64,000 nucleotides of DNA, taken from the NCBI GenBank assembly GCA_963682055.1, contig OY821746.1, forward strand, positions 22,076,481 through 22,140,480, read 5' to 3'. Each line of letters starts with the position of its first letter. Position 1 is the stretch's first letter. A program made the translations under genes and the position numbers. Source of the DNA: Primula veris (taxonomy: Eukaryota > Streptophyta > Magnoliopsida > Ericales > Primulaceae). Of this stretch, positions 12,840 to 23,039 are shown piece after piece. Under the pieces are notes generated by a model. The model was not told the DNA's origin. It worked only from the letters and a program-made list of their open reading frames with translations, and searched no databases.

Positions 12840-13642
12840 CCGTTTGGCCAATATAAGTCGGTTACTGCTTTTTTAAATTAAAAATTAAAAAAAAAAAAAA
12901 AAACTACAGAATAATAAATAACTACATTAAAATATACATATATATATATAAACATATTAAAAATATACAACCAAATAAAATATACTTAGTTTATTTGTAT
13001 ATATATTAAATTTATATATATATATCAAAATATACATAATAAATATATATTTAAACATATAAAAACATAAAACCAAATAAAATATACTAGATGTGTATAT
13101 ATAAACATATAAATTCATAAATATATATACTAAATCTATATATATATAAACATATACATATTATAATATATATATATATATAGATATATACATCCACACA
13201 TATATATATATATATATATATATTGATGTGTGTGTATATGTATTTATAATAAACAATCACCCACCGACCACCCCCGCGGCCAGTCGCCATCCCCACCCAC
13301 CGTCCTACCGCCGCCGCCCCTTACCCGCCGCCTTTACGCCACCAGATCTCTCTCTCTATATATATACGTATATGTATATGTATATGTATGTATATATGTA
13401 TATGTATTTATTTTTATTTTTTATTAAAATATGTAGATTTATATATGTATATATATGCATGTGTGTAGAGTAATGTATGTATGTATATATGTCGATTTAT
13501 GTATGTATATATGTATATGAGAAAGGAGGAGGAGACGGGGGGTGGGTTTTAAGAGTTTTTTTTTGTTTGTTTGTTTTTTTACAATTACCCTGTTACCCTT
13601 ATTTTTAAAAGAAAAAATAAATACAAAACAAAACAAAACCAT
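12840..13642. repeat. TA-rich microsatellite region
   Basis: Long (TA)n and (TATG)n tracts surround a short GC-rich island (about 13258-13345, 'ccaccgaccacccccgcggcc'). The open frames here are microsatellite translations. The target site of the large MULE lies at its right end. Confidence 0.8.
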
Positions 13643-13651
13643 CTACAAAAA

Positions 13652-13672
13652 GAGGTGTGATTAATGTACTAC
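13652..13672 (+). repeat. Left terminal inverted repeat of the 9.3-kb MULE
   Basis: It matches the reverse complement of 22961-22981 at all 21 positions. The short length contrasts with the 111-bp inverted repeats of the other MULE in this window. Confidence 0.92.
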
Positions 13673-13689
13673 ATTTTTTCTTATTAAAC

Positions 13690-13845
13690 ACACAGACCGT
13701 AGATTAAATCTACGGTCTACAGTGACTCACTGTAAACCGTAGATTTAATCTACGGTTTACAGTGATTGTCTGTAAACCGTAGATTAAATCTACGGTTTAC
13801 AGTGTATCACTGTAGACCGTAGATTTAATCTACGGTCTGTGTGTT
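13690..13845. repeat. Left subterminal array of CCGTAG palindromes
   Basis: Four near-perfect palindromes have arms ACCGTAGATT and AATCTACGGT around one central A or T. They are joined by spacers that are themselves partly inverted (TACAGTGA / TCACTGTA). The same palindrome forms the right subterminal array. Repeated subterminal motifs are the usual binding sites of plant transposases, so these are candidate sites for the N-terminal zinc domain of the adjacent transposase. That role is inferred. Confidence 0.85.
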
Positions 13846-13859
13846 TTCACAGATTTTTT

Positions 13860-14547
13860 GAAATTAAAAATTAAAATTAAAATTCTAATAATTAAAATTA
13901 AAATACTGAATATTTTTTTCAAATTAAACATAATTTTTTTTTTACATAAAAATGCCTTATGTTTAAAATTTGATATTTTTTTCAAGTGTATAATTTGATA
14001 TTTTTTTCAAGTGTATAAGTTGATTTTTTTTCAAGTGTATAAGTTGATATTTTTTTCAAATAAGACATTTTGTTTTTTTCAAATTTAAAAACAAAATGAC
14101 TTATTTTTAAAATTTTACATAAAATAAATTACGAATATTCTAACAATCTGTAAAAATAAACACAAAATTTACACAAATTTACACAAAAAAAGTTGATTTG
14201 ATAAAATTTATGTTTTTGGTTCATGTTATATTTTTGTCAAGGGTATAAGTTGATATTTATTGAATCATTAACTAAATCGTCAATTTTTGTGAAGTTTTTT
14301 TGGTTTGTATTTAACACTTGTATAACGCAATATGCAAACATGAATATCAACTTATAAATTTCATAAAACAAATTTATTAAACAAAATTTACAACAAAATT
14401 TACAACAAAATTAAACAAAATTTACAACAAAATTTCATAGAACTAAATTTCATAAAACAAATTTATTAAACATTTGTTTACATCATATAAATTTACAACA
14501 AATTGGAAAAAATAGTAATTTACATAAAATTAAAAATAAAAAACCGA
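13860..14547. other. AT-rich non-coding 3' flank of the transposase gene
   Basis: It contains short direct repeats of 'tttttttcaagtgtataa' (about 13975-14055) and runs of 'acaaaatttacaac' (14385-14440). No gene is seen. The transposase transcript should terminate here, but I cannot pick a single poly(A) signal. Confidence 0.6.
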
Positions 14548-17244
14548 TTATGGACTTAGGTCTATAGGTTCTTCATTTGCTTTTTTCTTTCCCGATTGCT
14601 TTTCCAGCGCCATATATAATTTGAAATTTGGTCGAAAAAGTTCCTTCCATGGCGCAGCTGCCTCAGTGCGTGTTTGTTCCCACCGTGCTATAATTCCTGG
14701 CATTGGGAAGATCCCTTCTTTAGGAATAACCTGAGCATAGTGACAACTGTTGACGAACACCATTACAGTCGGGATGTAATATGTCGTTCCCTGAGGCGGA
14801 CCAGTATAAAGCGGTAAAAACGTAGAGTTCCACAGGTTTACCCCTCCATTTTGATTTTCCCATAAGGACAACAATACAATTGGCATATTGTAATGAGAAG
14901 CAATTAAAAACCCATAAGACGGAAATCTCATCCATTTGTCAATAGGTGCGGGATTTGTAGGATGATAAAAATTTAAACTTGATAAAATGTAATCATACCG
15001 GTAAGCTTCAAAGTCAAGATTCTCAAACAGCTCATAATAAACACCTTTCATTTGCTGCAGCTCTTGAAACAATTCACATCTTATCGCGTACCAATCATCT
15101 TCCCCATTCTGTTTACCCGTCGCATTTGCAAGTACCCGGAACCCACAGTTACCATCCCCACGCACATCATAAACCGTTTCGATGTAACTATGTAACATGA
15201 CCCATATTTGGTCACTGTACAGGAAGGTTGTCCTATTGGGGGTGGGTTTAGGGTTCTGGTTTCGCGGCCTCCTAGTTGGGTTTACCCTTACCTCCGGTGT
15301 TTCATCGGCCTTGCCTTTGCCCTTGTCCCTACTAGCACCAGCACTCTGTTCCTCCACATACTCCCATCCCGACTTATCCCTCTTACTAGATTTGTCGCCT
15401 TTTCTAGGTCTCCCCCTATTTGCTCTCACTTCGGGGTCACTGACGGATGTTCTGGCTGGTACGGTTATCTCTCGGAGTTGTGTTTTCATACGCCGTTTTT
15501 CAACATTCGTTTTGCTAGCGTAAACACTTTTAAACTCTTCTAGATCACCCTCTACCCCATAATCATCGGTGTTCCCATTATCATCAATTACGTCTAATTT
15601 TTTCCAGAATGGATGAATATATTCTAGAGGAAGAGGCTTCCCGAATAAAATATGTTCACTCATAATATGATGACAAGGTAAACCGTGAGACAATTTAAAA
15701 CCGCAAGAACAATTCTCATCAGCCTGGCCACTACATTTTTTGTGTTCTTGGAATAATAAATCAAAGGCATAGTGTGTGATATACGACCTAAGATTTATAA
15801 ATAGAGGCGTTTTTTCAGAATGTGGAAAATAAGACTTGCATTTATCCAACTTCGTCTTAATATCCTCAAACTGTTTTTCTAGAATTCTATTCACCTCTAC
15901 CCAAACAGTTTCAAGCGTGCCAGTATTAGTGGAAAGGGATCTTTTCAGCTTAGCATGTTGTTGTTCAGCTCGATTGCTAGTTCTGTTACCTAGATGTGTT
16001 GTGTGGTTGGTATAGCATGCAACAAACTTTTCAGCATAATCATTTAAAAGCTTGTCTACATACTTAATCACAGCAGGGTACGATTTGTAAGAGGTATTGA
16101 AATTAGTTCGGTTATAATTGTACTCCTCTATCGACTCAGAATCAACCAATAAACCCCAATCATCTAGGAACGTTTGCCACTCCTCGTCAGGGATCTTTTT
16201 ACGGCAGTTTTTCAAAACATTTTTTGCAATATGAAAAGTGCACAAAATATGATGAGAGTCGGGAAAAACAACGGATAAAGCATTTGATAAGGCCATTTCC
16301 CTGTCGGTTACAAACACCCTAGGTAGTATACACCCCTCCAATGTAACTTTAAATTTTTCCAATGCCCATATATAACTTTCTTGTGTCTCGTCACTCATGA
16401 AAACAAAACCTAAACAATATGTTTGGTTCGTTGATGTCATTCCTACGACTTCTAGAAATGACATATTAAAACGGTTTGTCCTATATGTACAATCCATTAA
16501 CAAGACATCAGGAAAAGCTTTGAACATCCTTATAGAATCGGGGTGTGCAAAAAACAAGTTCTCAAGGCAATGGGTTGATGGGTTCATATTATAGTAGAAT
16601 GTGTAGCGATGTCTATCCAACAAATTAAAAAGTTCCTGTGTCGGGTTTCTACCATCTCGTTCTTTAAATTTCAGTCCGGCCAAAAAATTATGTATCGTTT
16701 TAGTGTTTGATACATTGTCAGGATTTCTATTTTTAATGGCCTCTAATATTGCACCAACTTTAAAACTACTTTGCCTTAAAGTTTTAACAATTTCTTTTTC
16801 ATCTTGGGTTAAACGAGCACGTCGTGCTTGACCTTGGAGGTAAGTTGGAGGTGGGTGGTTATGTTGTCCATTTTCTACGTGACACATCCATTCACCATTA
16901 ACTACGTAACCTTTAATGAAAAATGGACAGTCTTTTTTCTTTGTACCTGATTTTACGGAAGATGGTTTCTTTTTTTCGTAAACCCCCGATTTATCACACA
17001 CAATATCAACATACGGTGTTCTGCTCCCATCACCCCCTCCAGACCTACGAATCGTAAGGATGAAACCCCAATTTCCAGCCACATCAGCAAGATCAGCAAG
17101 CATTTCATCCCTTGTTTCCCAAGTCAATTCATCAACTTCAAAGTGCTCCGAATAATCAGTTAGCTCATCGTTTGAGCCACTGGATGAATTCGCATTGTTG
17201 TTGTTATTCCATTGGTTGTTGTCATAACCATAGTTGTAATTCAT
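14548..17244 (-). CDS. MULE transposase fused to an OTU-type cysteine protease domain
   Basis: A single intact frame of 898 residues. Residues 30-130 form a FAR1/WRKY-GCM1-type zinc DNA-binding domain with C83, C106, H128 and H130. The MULE DDE core has D251 (in LLMDCTYRTN), D314 (in FVTDREMA) and E427 (in SNRAEQQHAK). A SWIM zinc finger has C512, C514, C524 and H526. Residues 600-670 are a basic, low-complexity linker. The C-terminal part is an OTU-like domain: RGDGNCGFR supplies D697 and the putative catalytic C700, and SCHYAQV supplies H835. All named residues are present, so both the transposase and the protease may be active. The family cuts and pastes DNA in the nucleus. OTU enzymes cleave ubiquitin or SUMO chains, but the target here is unknown. 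The start is the first ATG; the leader upstream holds palindromes and telomere-type repeats. Confidence 0.93.
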   Translation of the reverse strand: MNYNYGYDNNQWNNNNNANSSSGSNDELTDYSEHFEVDELTWETRDEMLADLADVAGNWGFILTIRRSGGGDGSRTPYVDIVCDKSGVYEKKKPSSVKSGTKKKDCPFFIKGYVVNGEWMCHVENGQHNHPPPTYLQGQARRARLTQDEKEIVKTLRQSSFKVGAILEAIKNRNPDNVSNTKTIHNFLAGLKFKERDGRNPTQELFNLLDRHRYTFYYNMNPSTHCLENLFFAHPDSIRMFKAFPDVLLMDCTYRTNRFNMSFLEVVGMTSTNQTYCLGFVFMSDETQESYIWALEKFKVTLEGCILPRVFVTDREMALSNALSVVFPDSHHILCTFHIAKNVLKNCRKKIPDEEWQTFLDDWGLLVDSESIEEYNYNRTNFNTSYKSYPAVIKYVDKLLNDYAEKFVACYTNHTTHLGNRTSNRAEQQHAKLKRSLSTNTGTLETVWVEVNRILEKQFEDIKTKLDKCKSYFPHSEKTPLFINLRSYITHYAFDLLFQEHKKCSGQADENCSCGFKLSHGLPCHHIMSEHILFGKPLPLEYIHPFWKKLDVIDDNGNTDDYGVEGDLEEFKSVYASKTNVEKRRMKTQLREITVPARTSVSDPEVRANRGRPRKGDKSSKRDKSGWEYVEEQSAGASRDKGKGKADETPEVRVNPTRRPRNQNPKPTPNRTTFLYSDQIWVMLHSYIETVYDVRGDGNCGFRVLANATGKQNGEDDWYAIRCELFQELQQMKGVYYELFENLDFEAYRYDYILSSLNFYHPTNPAPIDKWMRFPSYGFLIASHYNMPIVLLSLWENQNGGVNLWNSTFLPLYTGPPQGTTYYIPTVMVFVNSCHYAQVIPKEGIFPMPGIIARWEQTRTEAAAPWKELFRPNFKLYMALEKQSGKKKANEEPIDLSP

Positions 17245-17369
17245 TTTCGAAAAAGTGTTTGTTTGTATATTTTATTGGGGAGAAATGAGGATTTTTTTAG
17301 AGATTTCCGAAATGTGTTTGTGTTTGATTTTATGGTTTGTTAGAATTGGCAAAATTGAGTCATATTTAT

Positions 17370-17970
17370 AGGGTAAGTTTACACTACAAACCGTAGATTA
17401 CTTTTACGGTTTGTAGTGAATTTTTGGTGTAGTCATTTCGAAACTTTAATAATGCATTGAGTAGTCATTTTCGGATAGGCTTGTCAAATCATAATAATTC
17501 AAAAGTGATGAGGTGTTGTCGGAATTATTTTGATAGATATGGTATCCAATGTAATTTACACTACAAACCGTAGATTACTTTTACGGGTTGTAGTGTTTTT
17601 TTTGGAGTAGTCATTTCGAAACTTTAATAATGCATTGAGTAGTCATTTTCGGATAGGGTTGTCAAGTCATAATAATTCAAAAGTGATAATGTGTTGTCGG
17701 AATTATTTTGATAGATATGGTATCCAATGTAATTTACACTACAAACCGTATATTACTTTTACGGTTTGTAGTTTATTTTTTTTTTACGTTATTAACGGTG
17801 ATTCCGTGTAAAAAGTACATTCGTAAAACGTCGCTGCTCAAATCAGGGGTACAAACCGTACATTACTTTTACGGTTTGCACAAAATACATGCAAACCGTA
17901 CATTTAATGTACGGTTTGTATGAAATCTGTACAAACCGTACATTAAATGTACGGTTTGTATGTAAATTTC
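17370..17970. promoter_or_regulatory. Transposase upstream region with repeated CCGTA palindromes
   Basis: A unit of about 180 bp is repeated two to three times (starting near 17370, 17550 and 17733). Each copy carries an imperfect form of the terminal palindrome (ACCGTAGATTACTTTTACGG). At 17850-17960 there are three further forms based on CCGTACATT / AATGTACGG. This lies just upstream of the minus-strand transposase start, so it probably includes the promoter. If the transposase binds these motifs, it could regulate its own gene; that is inference. No clear TATA box was fixed. Confidence 0.6.
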
Positions 17971-17974
17971 AGAA

Positions 17975-18305
17975 TATTTAGGGTTTTTTAGGGTTTAGGG
18001 TTTAGGGTTTAGGGTTTGTAATTTAGGGTTTAGGGTTTAGGGTTTGTAAATTAGGGTTTAGGGTTTAGGGTTTATGGTTTGTAATTTAGGGTTTAGGGTT
18101 TAGGGGTTAGGGTTTGTAAATTAGGGTTTAGGGTTTAGATTTTAGGGTTTAGGGTTTAGGGTTTAGGGTTTAGGGTTTAGGGGTTAGGGTTTAGGGGTTA
18201 GGGTTTGTAATTTAGGGTTTAGGGTTTAGGGTTTAGGGTTTAGGGTTTAGGGTTTAGGGTTTAGGGTTTAGGGTTTAGGGTTTAGGGTTTAGGGTTTTGG
18301 GTTTT
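17975..18305. repeat. Interstitial telomere-type (TTTAGGG)n block
   Basis: About 330 bases consist of TTTAGGG heptamers with a few degenerate units and 'tttgtaa' interruptions. It lies inside the MULE between the transposase start and the PMD gene end. On the transposase strand it reads CCCTAAA, the sequence of plant telo-box promoter elements. Origin as captured telomere sequence or by local slippage cannot be told apart here. Confidence 0.95.
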
Positions 18306-18654
18306 GTAAAAACTCAATATTGGTCCTATCAATTAAAATACATAATATTTTTTACCCTAAAACATACAAATCAAACATACGAATCAAATTAAACTTACGA
18401 AATTATAACGTACAAATCAAACATAGAAATCAAATTAAACCTACGAATTTATAATATTCCAACCCTAGCTAATAATAAAACTGACAAATCAAACATAGAA
18501 ATCAAATACAAAAACAGTGCATTTATTTTTTTTTGTAACGACTAAATGTTTTAAAGTTGGACATAGGGAGCATCTTTCCCGCCGATGTTAATCTATCGGA
18601 TGACGGCTCAGCAGACTCTTCGATTTCGTTTAGCTCCGTACGCCGTCTTTGTCG
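18306..18654. other. 3' flank of the PMD gene
   Basis: AT-rich, with two copies of an 'acaaatcaaacatagaaatcaaa' block (about 18412 and 18483). The last 110 bases before the stop codon have balanced composition and may be 3' UTR. No gene. Confidence 0.5.
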
Positions 18655-20867
18655 CTACTGCGATTCTGGATGCGGCGCACGCTCGTGGGATGTAACTGTC
18701 AACCCTCGACTCCAACTGTCGGTTGACTGATGACTAGGATGATGCTCGAACGGGACATCATCCTGAACGTAGCCCGACCCAGCAAAAGAAGCACGACGAC
18801 CATGACCGCTTGAACTCGGACCCGGACCCTGATCTGTAGTTGGGGGTCGACCTCCACTGGTTCTTCTACCGCCGCTACTAGATTCGCCTTCCCCTCTGCC
18901 TCTTTCGTCGGGACGCCGACAACTTGCCGACCTAGTGTAATTTCTTGGGTCGTAACGTAGGTCGTCATCACCATCGTCGTCGTCGTCATCGTCATCCTCC
19001 CCCTCCGACTGTTCATCAGCTGACCCATACGGATTCATACCCATTTCAGCGAACTCCTTACGTAGTAAGTCCACGTCCGTTTTCATTTTCGCCCGTTTGA
19101 ACGATTTGAAACTGCGGCGCAACATCGCTTTCTGTAAAAAAAAAACAATAAAAAACGATTTATTAGTATTGAAATATACATAAAAAGAAGTAACGATTTA
19201 TTAGTAAAAAACGATTTAGTAGTTACCATTTTATTGAAGACACCCGTATTCTCCCGGAAACCGTGAGGGGGCGGGGCAAGTTCAGGTGGGTTTATGAAGA
19301 TGCGGGTCCGCTCTCTATACCATTTCATGTAACCCGGTGACGTCCCCGTGCCATATTCGCCGTTAATAAGACGGGTGTGGCGGTCATTCCACACGACTAT
19401 AAATTCTCCGGTTAGTAAAGGCCAGTCGTGTTTTTGCCCAATCCCATATCTTCTATCCTTGCCGTGACCATGTCTGGGTTTCCAAATATATGTAGGGACC
19501 CGCTGCACAAAACCAAACTGTCTCATGAACCTGTCCGCGGGGTGGTACTCAATCTTCTCATTACAAATGAGAGGCACAGAACAATGCCACATATAACGGC
19601 CCCGCGTGCAGTATTCCGGATACTGATTGAGATCCCCGTAAGGTTGCCACACTATCTGTAATCATCAAGTTAGAATATATAAAACAATGGTGTAAAAATA
19701 GACGAGTAATAAATTCTGCGAACATAAGACAAATGCAAACATATACAACATATAATACGTAAGTTACATATAATACGAAAATTAAAATTTACCTATTCAG
19801 GCGACATATTGTCAAACTGGTCACGTATGTGGACCACATTATGTCCGTAGACATATGGCGTAAGGTTAGTTTGCCTCCACATCTTCCATCTGTAATATAC
19901 AAATAAAAACCGATAAACAATAAATATAACCGGCAGCTAAGTAAATGATAGATGACACAATAATATAAAAAAGCAAATCCAATTCAAAAACTAAATAAAT
20001 ATCATACCTGTAACCGAGGGGGAACCTAGGCAAGCCCTCCGGTGGCTCGACATCTTCCGACAGCTCTTCACACGGTCTAACCGGCAGTAGTCTGGTAATC
20101 GCCCACATATCCAGAAACATCACCGCCCCGCTTACTCCGGTTGTCTTACAACGTACCACCCTGCATAGATTAGCCTCTAACCAGGCCAGAAGAGCTGATC
20201 CCCAACTATACTCAGCACATGTGTCAAAATCCTCCAGAAATGGCAGAGGCCAGAGTGGAATCTGATCACTGCTCTTATCCGAAAACACATGTGCAGCCAG
20301 TAATAATAGCATGGCAGCCCTAGACTGATATAGTAAACGCTCCTCACTAGGGTTGGGGGGTAATTCACCGAAGGTCTGTAACATCCAATCAAGTCTAACT
20401 GTCAGACAGTTTTGATCGACTTGATTGTCAGCCGGCCTAACACCCAACAAACTCTCCATCATAGCCAACCTGCTCGCCTTCGTGTCATTCCGCTCCGACC
20501 GGGTCACAGCAAGACCATCCACCCTCAGACCAAGCATAATCTCTACATCCTGTAAAGATATCCCCAACTCTCCCCCGACAAAATGGAACGTGTGCGACTC
20601 ATCACGCCACCTATCAACTAAGCCTGTAATCAACCCTCGGTCTACGGTATAATTACCTATACTGTAAATACCGTAAAAACCAGCCCTAATGATATTTTGA
20701 ACTACCCTTTCAGGCGTCGGTATCTGCCAACTATAATTATAAACCCTAATCTTATTGGCATCTCCTCTACCCGCTTCTCTGCCAGCATCCCAAGTCTGAT
20801 TAGAAATGTGACCAGTCTGTCGTAAAATACCCAACCTCCCTTTAATATGTGGACCTGGGTCTGCCAT
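18655..20867 (-). pseudogene. Plant mobile domain (PMD) protein gene, four exons, nonsense in exon 2
   Basis: Exons by splice consensus and phase: 20008-20867 (start MADPGPH), 19793-19889, 19227-19655, and 18655-19131. Exon 1 holds the PMD core seen in MAIN/MAIL-type proteins (FYGIYSIGNY, ISLQDVEIMLGL, LLLLAAHVFSDKS, MFLDMWAITRLLPVRP). Exon 3 continues it (WQPYGDLNQYPEYC, PLICNEKIEYHPADR, MRQFGFVQ). Exon 4 is an acidic and arginine-rich tail (EGEDDDDDDDD). All junctions keep phase. However, the last codon of exon 2 (19793-19795) is TAG where the family normally has Gln before the xIVWQPY block, so the product would stop after about 318 of 620 codons. PMD proteins in MULEs are usually called cargo; host relatives act in transposon silencing. 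The role here is unproved. Rapid read-through or an unseen splice form cannot be excluded. Confidence 0.85.
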
Positions 20868-20869
20868 CC

Positions 20870-22115
20870 TAACTATGATAACCAAATATAACTCAATTAA
20901 TGATAACCAAAAAATGATAACATAACCAATTAATGATAACCAAACAATGATAACTCAATGATAACCAATTAATGATAACCAAACAATGATAACTCAATGA
21001 TAACCAATTAATGATAATCAAACAATGATAACCAAACAATTATTTTTTCATAAACCAAACAATAATAATTCAATTTTTTAATCATAACCAAACACACATT
21101 TTTTCATAAACCAAACAATAATAATTCAATTTTTTAATCATAACCAAACACACATTTTTTCATAAACCAAACAATAATAATTCAATTTTTTAATCATAAC
21201 CAAACACACATTTAATCATAAACCAAACAATAATAATTCAATTTTTTAATCATAACCAAACACACATTTTTTCATAAACAAAAACAATAATAATTCAATT
21301 TTTTAATCATAACCAAACAATCATTTAATCATAAACAAAAACAATAATAATTCAATTTTTTAATCATAACCAAACACACATTTAATCATAAATAAACAAT
21401 AATAATTCAATTTTTTAATCATAACCAAACACACATTTTTTCATAAACAAAAATAATAATAATTCAATTTTTTAATCATAACCAAACAATCATTTAATCA
21501 TAAACAAAAACAATAATAATTCAATTTTTTAATCATAACCAAACACACATTTAATCATAAACCAAACAATAATAATTCAATTTTTTAATCATAACCAAAC
21601 ACACATTTTTTCATAAACCAAACAATAATAATTCAATTTTTTAATCATAACCAAACACACATTTTTTCATAAACAAAAACAATAATAATTCAATTTTTTT
21701 ATCATAACCAAACAATCATTTAATCATAAACCAAACAATAATAATTCAATTTTTTAATCATAACCAAACACACATTTTTTCATAAACCAAACAATAATAA
21801 TTCAATTTTTTAATCATAACCAAACACACATTTTTTCATAAACCAAACAATAATAATTCAATTTTTTAATCATAACCAAACACACATTTTTTCATAAACA
21901 AAAACAATAATAATTCAATTTTTTTATCATAACCAAACAATCATTTAATCATAAACCAAACAATAATAATTCAATTTTTAATCATAACCAAACAATCATT
22001 TAATCATAAACCAAACAATAATAATTCAATTTTTTAATCATAACCAAACACACATTGTTTCATAAACCAAACAATAATAATTCAATTTTTTAATCATAAC
22101 CAAACACATTATCAA
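20870..22115. repeat. Minisatellite upstream of the PMD gene
   Basis: After short 'gataaccaat' repeats (20880-21030) there are roughly twenty tandem units of about 58 bp made of 'aataataattcaattt', 'ttaatcataaccaaaca' and 'cacattttttcataaac' blocks. Two unit variants alternate ('cacatttttt' and 'atcatttaat'), so higher-order units were copied together. It sits directly upstream of the PMD start on its promoter side. Confidence 0.93.
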
Positions 22116-22134
22116 CAATTCAAATTAACCAAAC

Positions 22135-22460
22135 AAAATAAAAAAACATGCAAAAATGTGACAAATATCAACAATTATTAAAATTTATATAATTAATATA
22201 AACAAACAACAAACAATTATATATAGCTAAGTGAATTATGGTTTTGCATATTTTATATATTTTTTCCTATTTTACAAATTAAAATTACAAAAAATAAAAA
22301 AACATGCAAAAATGGGACAAATATCAACAATTATTAAAATTTCTATAATTAATATAAACAAACAACAAACAATTATATATAGCTAAGTGAATTATGGATT
22401 TGCATATTTTATATATTTTTTCCTATTTTACAAATTTAAATTACACAAAATACATAATAA
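22135..22460. repeat. Two tandem copies of a ~155-bp AT-rich unit
   Basis: The block running from 'aaaaacatgcaaaaatg' to 'ctaagtgaattatgg' to 'tttcctattttacaaatt' occurs at 22140-22290 and again at 22297-22440 with few changes. No coding content. Confidence 0.85.
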
Positions 22461-22744
22461 ATTAGAGAATAAAAGATATACCCTTGAATTATGGATAAAT
22501 TTGATTGATGATTTGGGGTTTTTTGTTAAGAAAGTTGATAGTTAATTGTGGTTGATTGATTTGGGTGATTTTTTGGGTTGAAAATTGGGGGTTTTTGAGA
22601 GAAAGAGAGAGAGTGTAGAATAAAATGTTATTTTTTTAAAAAAAAACGTAACATTCTGTTTTTTCAGGGACTGTCTGTGTAATTTTCGCACAGGGACTGA
22701 CTGTGTAATTTTGAAAAGCAGGGACTGACTGTGTAATTTACAGA

Positions 22745-22945
22745 CATTTGCTGCAAACCGTAGATTAAATCTACGGTTTGCATTGAATCAATGCAGACCG
22801 TAGATTTAATCTACGGTTTGCATTGAATCAATGCAGACCGTAGATTTAATCTACGGTTTGCAGCAAATGTCTGTAAACCGTAGATTAAATCTACGGTCTG
22901 TATTGAATCAATACAGACCGTAGATTTAATCTACGGTCTGAGAGT
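22745..22945. repeat. Right subterminal array of CCGTAG palindromes
   Basis: Five copies of the palindrome with arms ACCGTAGATT and AATCTACGGT, separated by spacers of the 'gcattgaatcaatgca' type. It mirrors the array at 13690-13845. Between 22660 and 22740 there are also three copies of 'gggactg.ctgtgtaatttt'. Confidence 0.88.
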
Positions 22946-22960
22946 ATTTTCAGAAATTTT

Positions 22961-22981
22961 GTAGTACATTAATCACACCTC
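22961..22981 (-). repeat. Right terminal inverted repeat of the 9.3-kb MULE
   Basis: Reverse complement of 13652-13672 without mismatch, followed at once by the second CTACAAAAA target copy. Confidence 0.92.
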
Positions 22982-23039
22982 CTACAAAAATAGGCCTACG
23001 TAACTTTTATGGGCTAAATTTTGTATTGTCGTCTTATTA

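Larger units (their letters stand above)
13643..22990. mobile_element. Complete 9.3-kb Mutator-like element with OTU transposase and PMD gene
   Basis: The element is 13652-22981. Its ends are a perfect 21-bp inverted repeat beginning GAGGTGTGATT (13652-13672 and 22961-22981). It is flanked by an identical 9-bp target duplication, CTACAAAAA (13643-13651 and 22982-22990), the length typical of Mutator-type insertion. Inside are two minus-strand genes: the transposase (14548-17244) and a plant mobile domain gene (18655-20867). There are palindrome arrays next to both ends and between the genes, a telomere-type repeat block and a minisatellite. Perfect termini and target duplication with an intact transposase suggest recent insertion, although the PMD gene has a nonsense codon. 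Confidence 0.93.

Noticed and set aside
13087..13642. Open frames rich in Tyr/Ile/Val over the microsatellite region
   Set aside because: They are translations of (TA)n and (TATG)n repeats.
14979..15543. Plus-strand frames opposite the OTU-transposase
   Set aside because: They are shadows of the 898-codon minus-strand gene; no independent motifs.
17975..18305. True chromosome end or a telomere fusion site
   Set aside because: The repeat lies inside a MULE with perfect termini and target duplication, and unique element sequence continues on both sides; an internal block is simpler.
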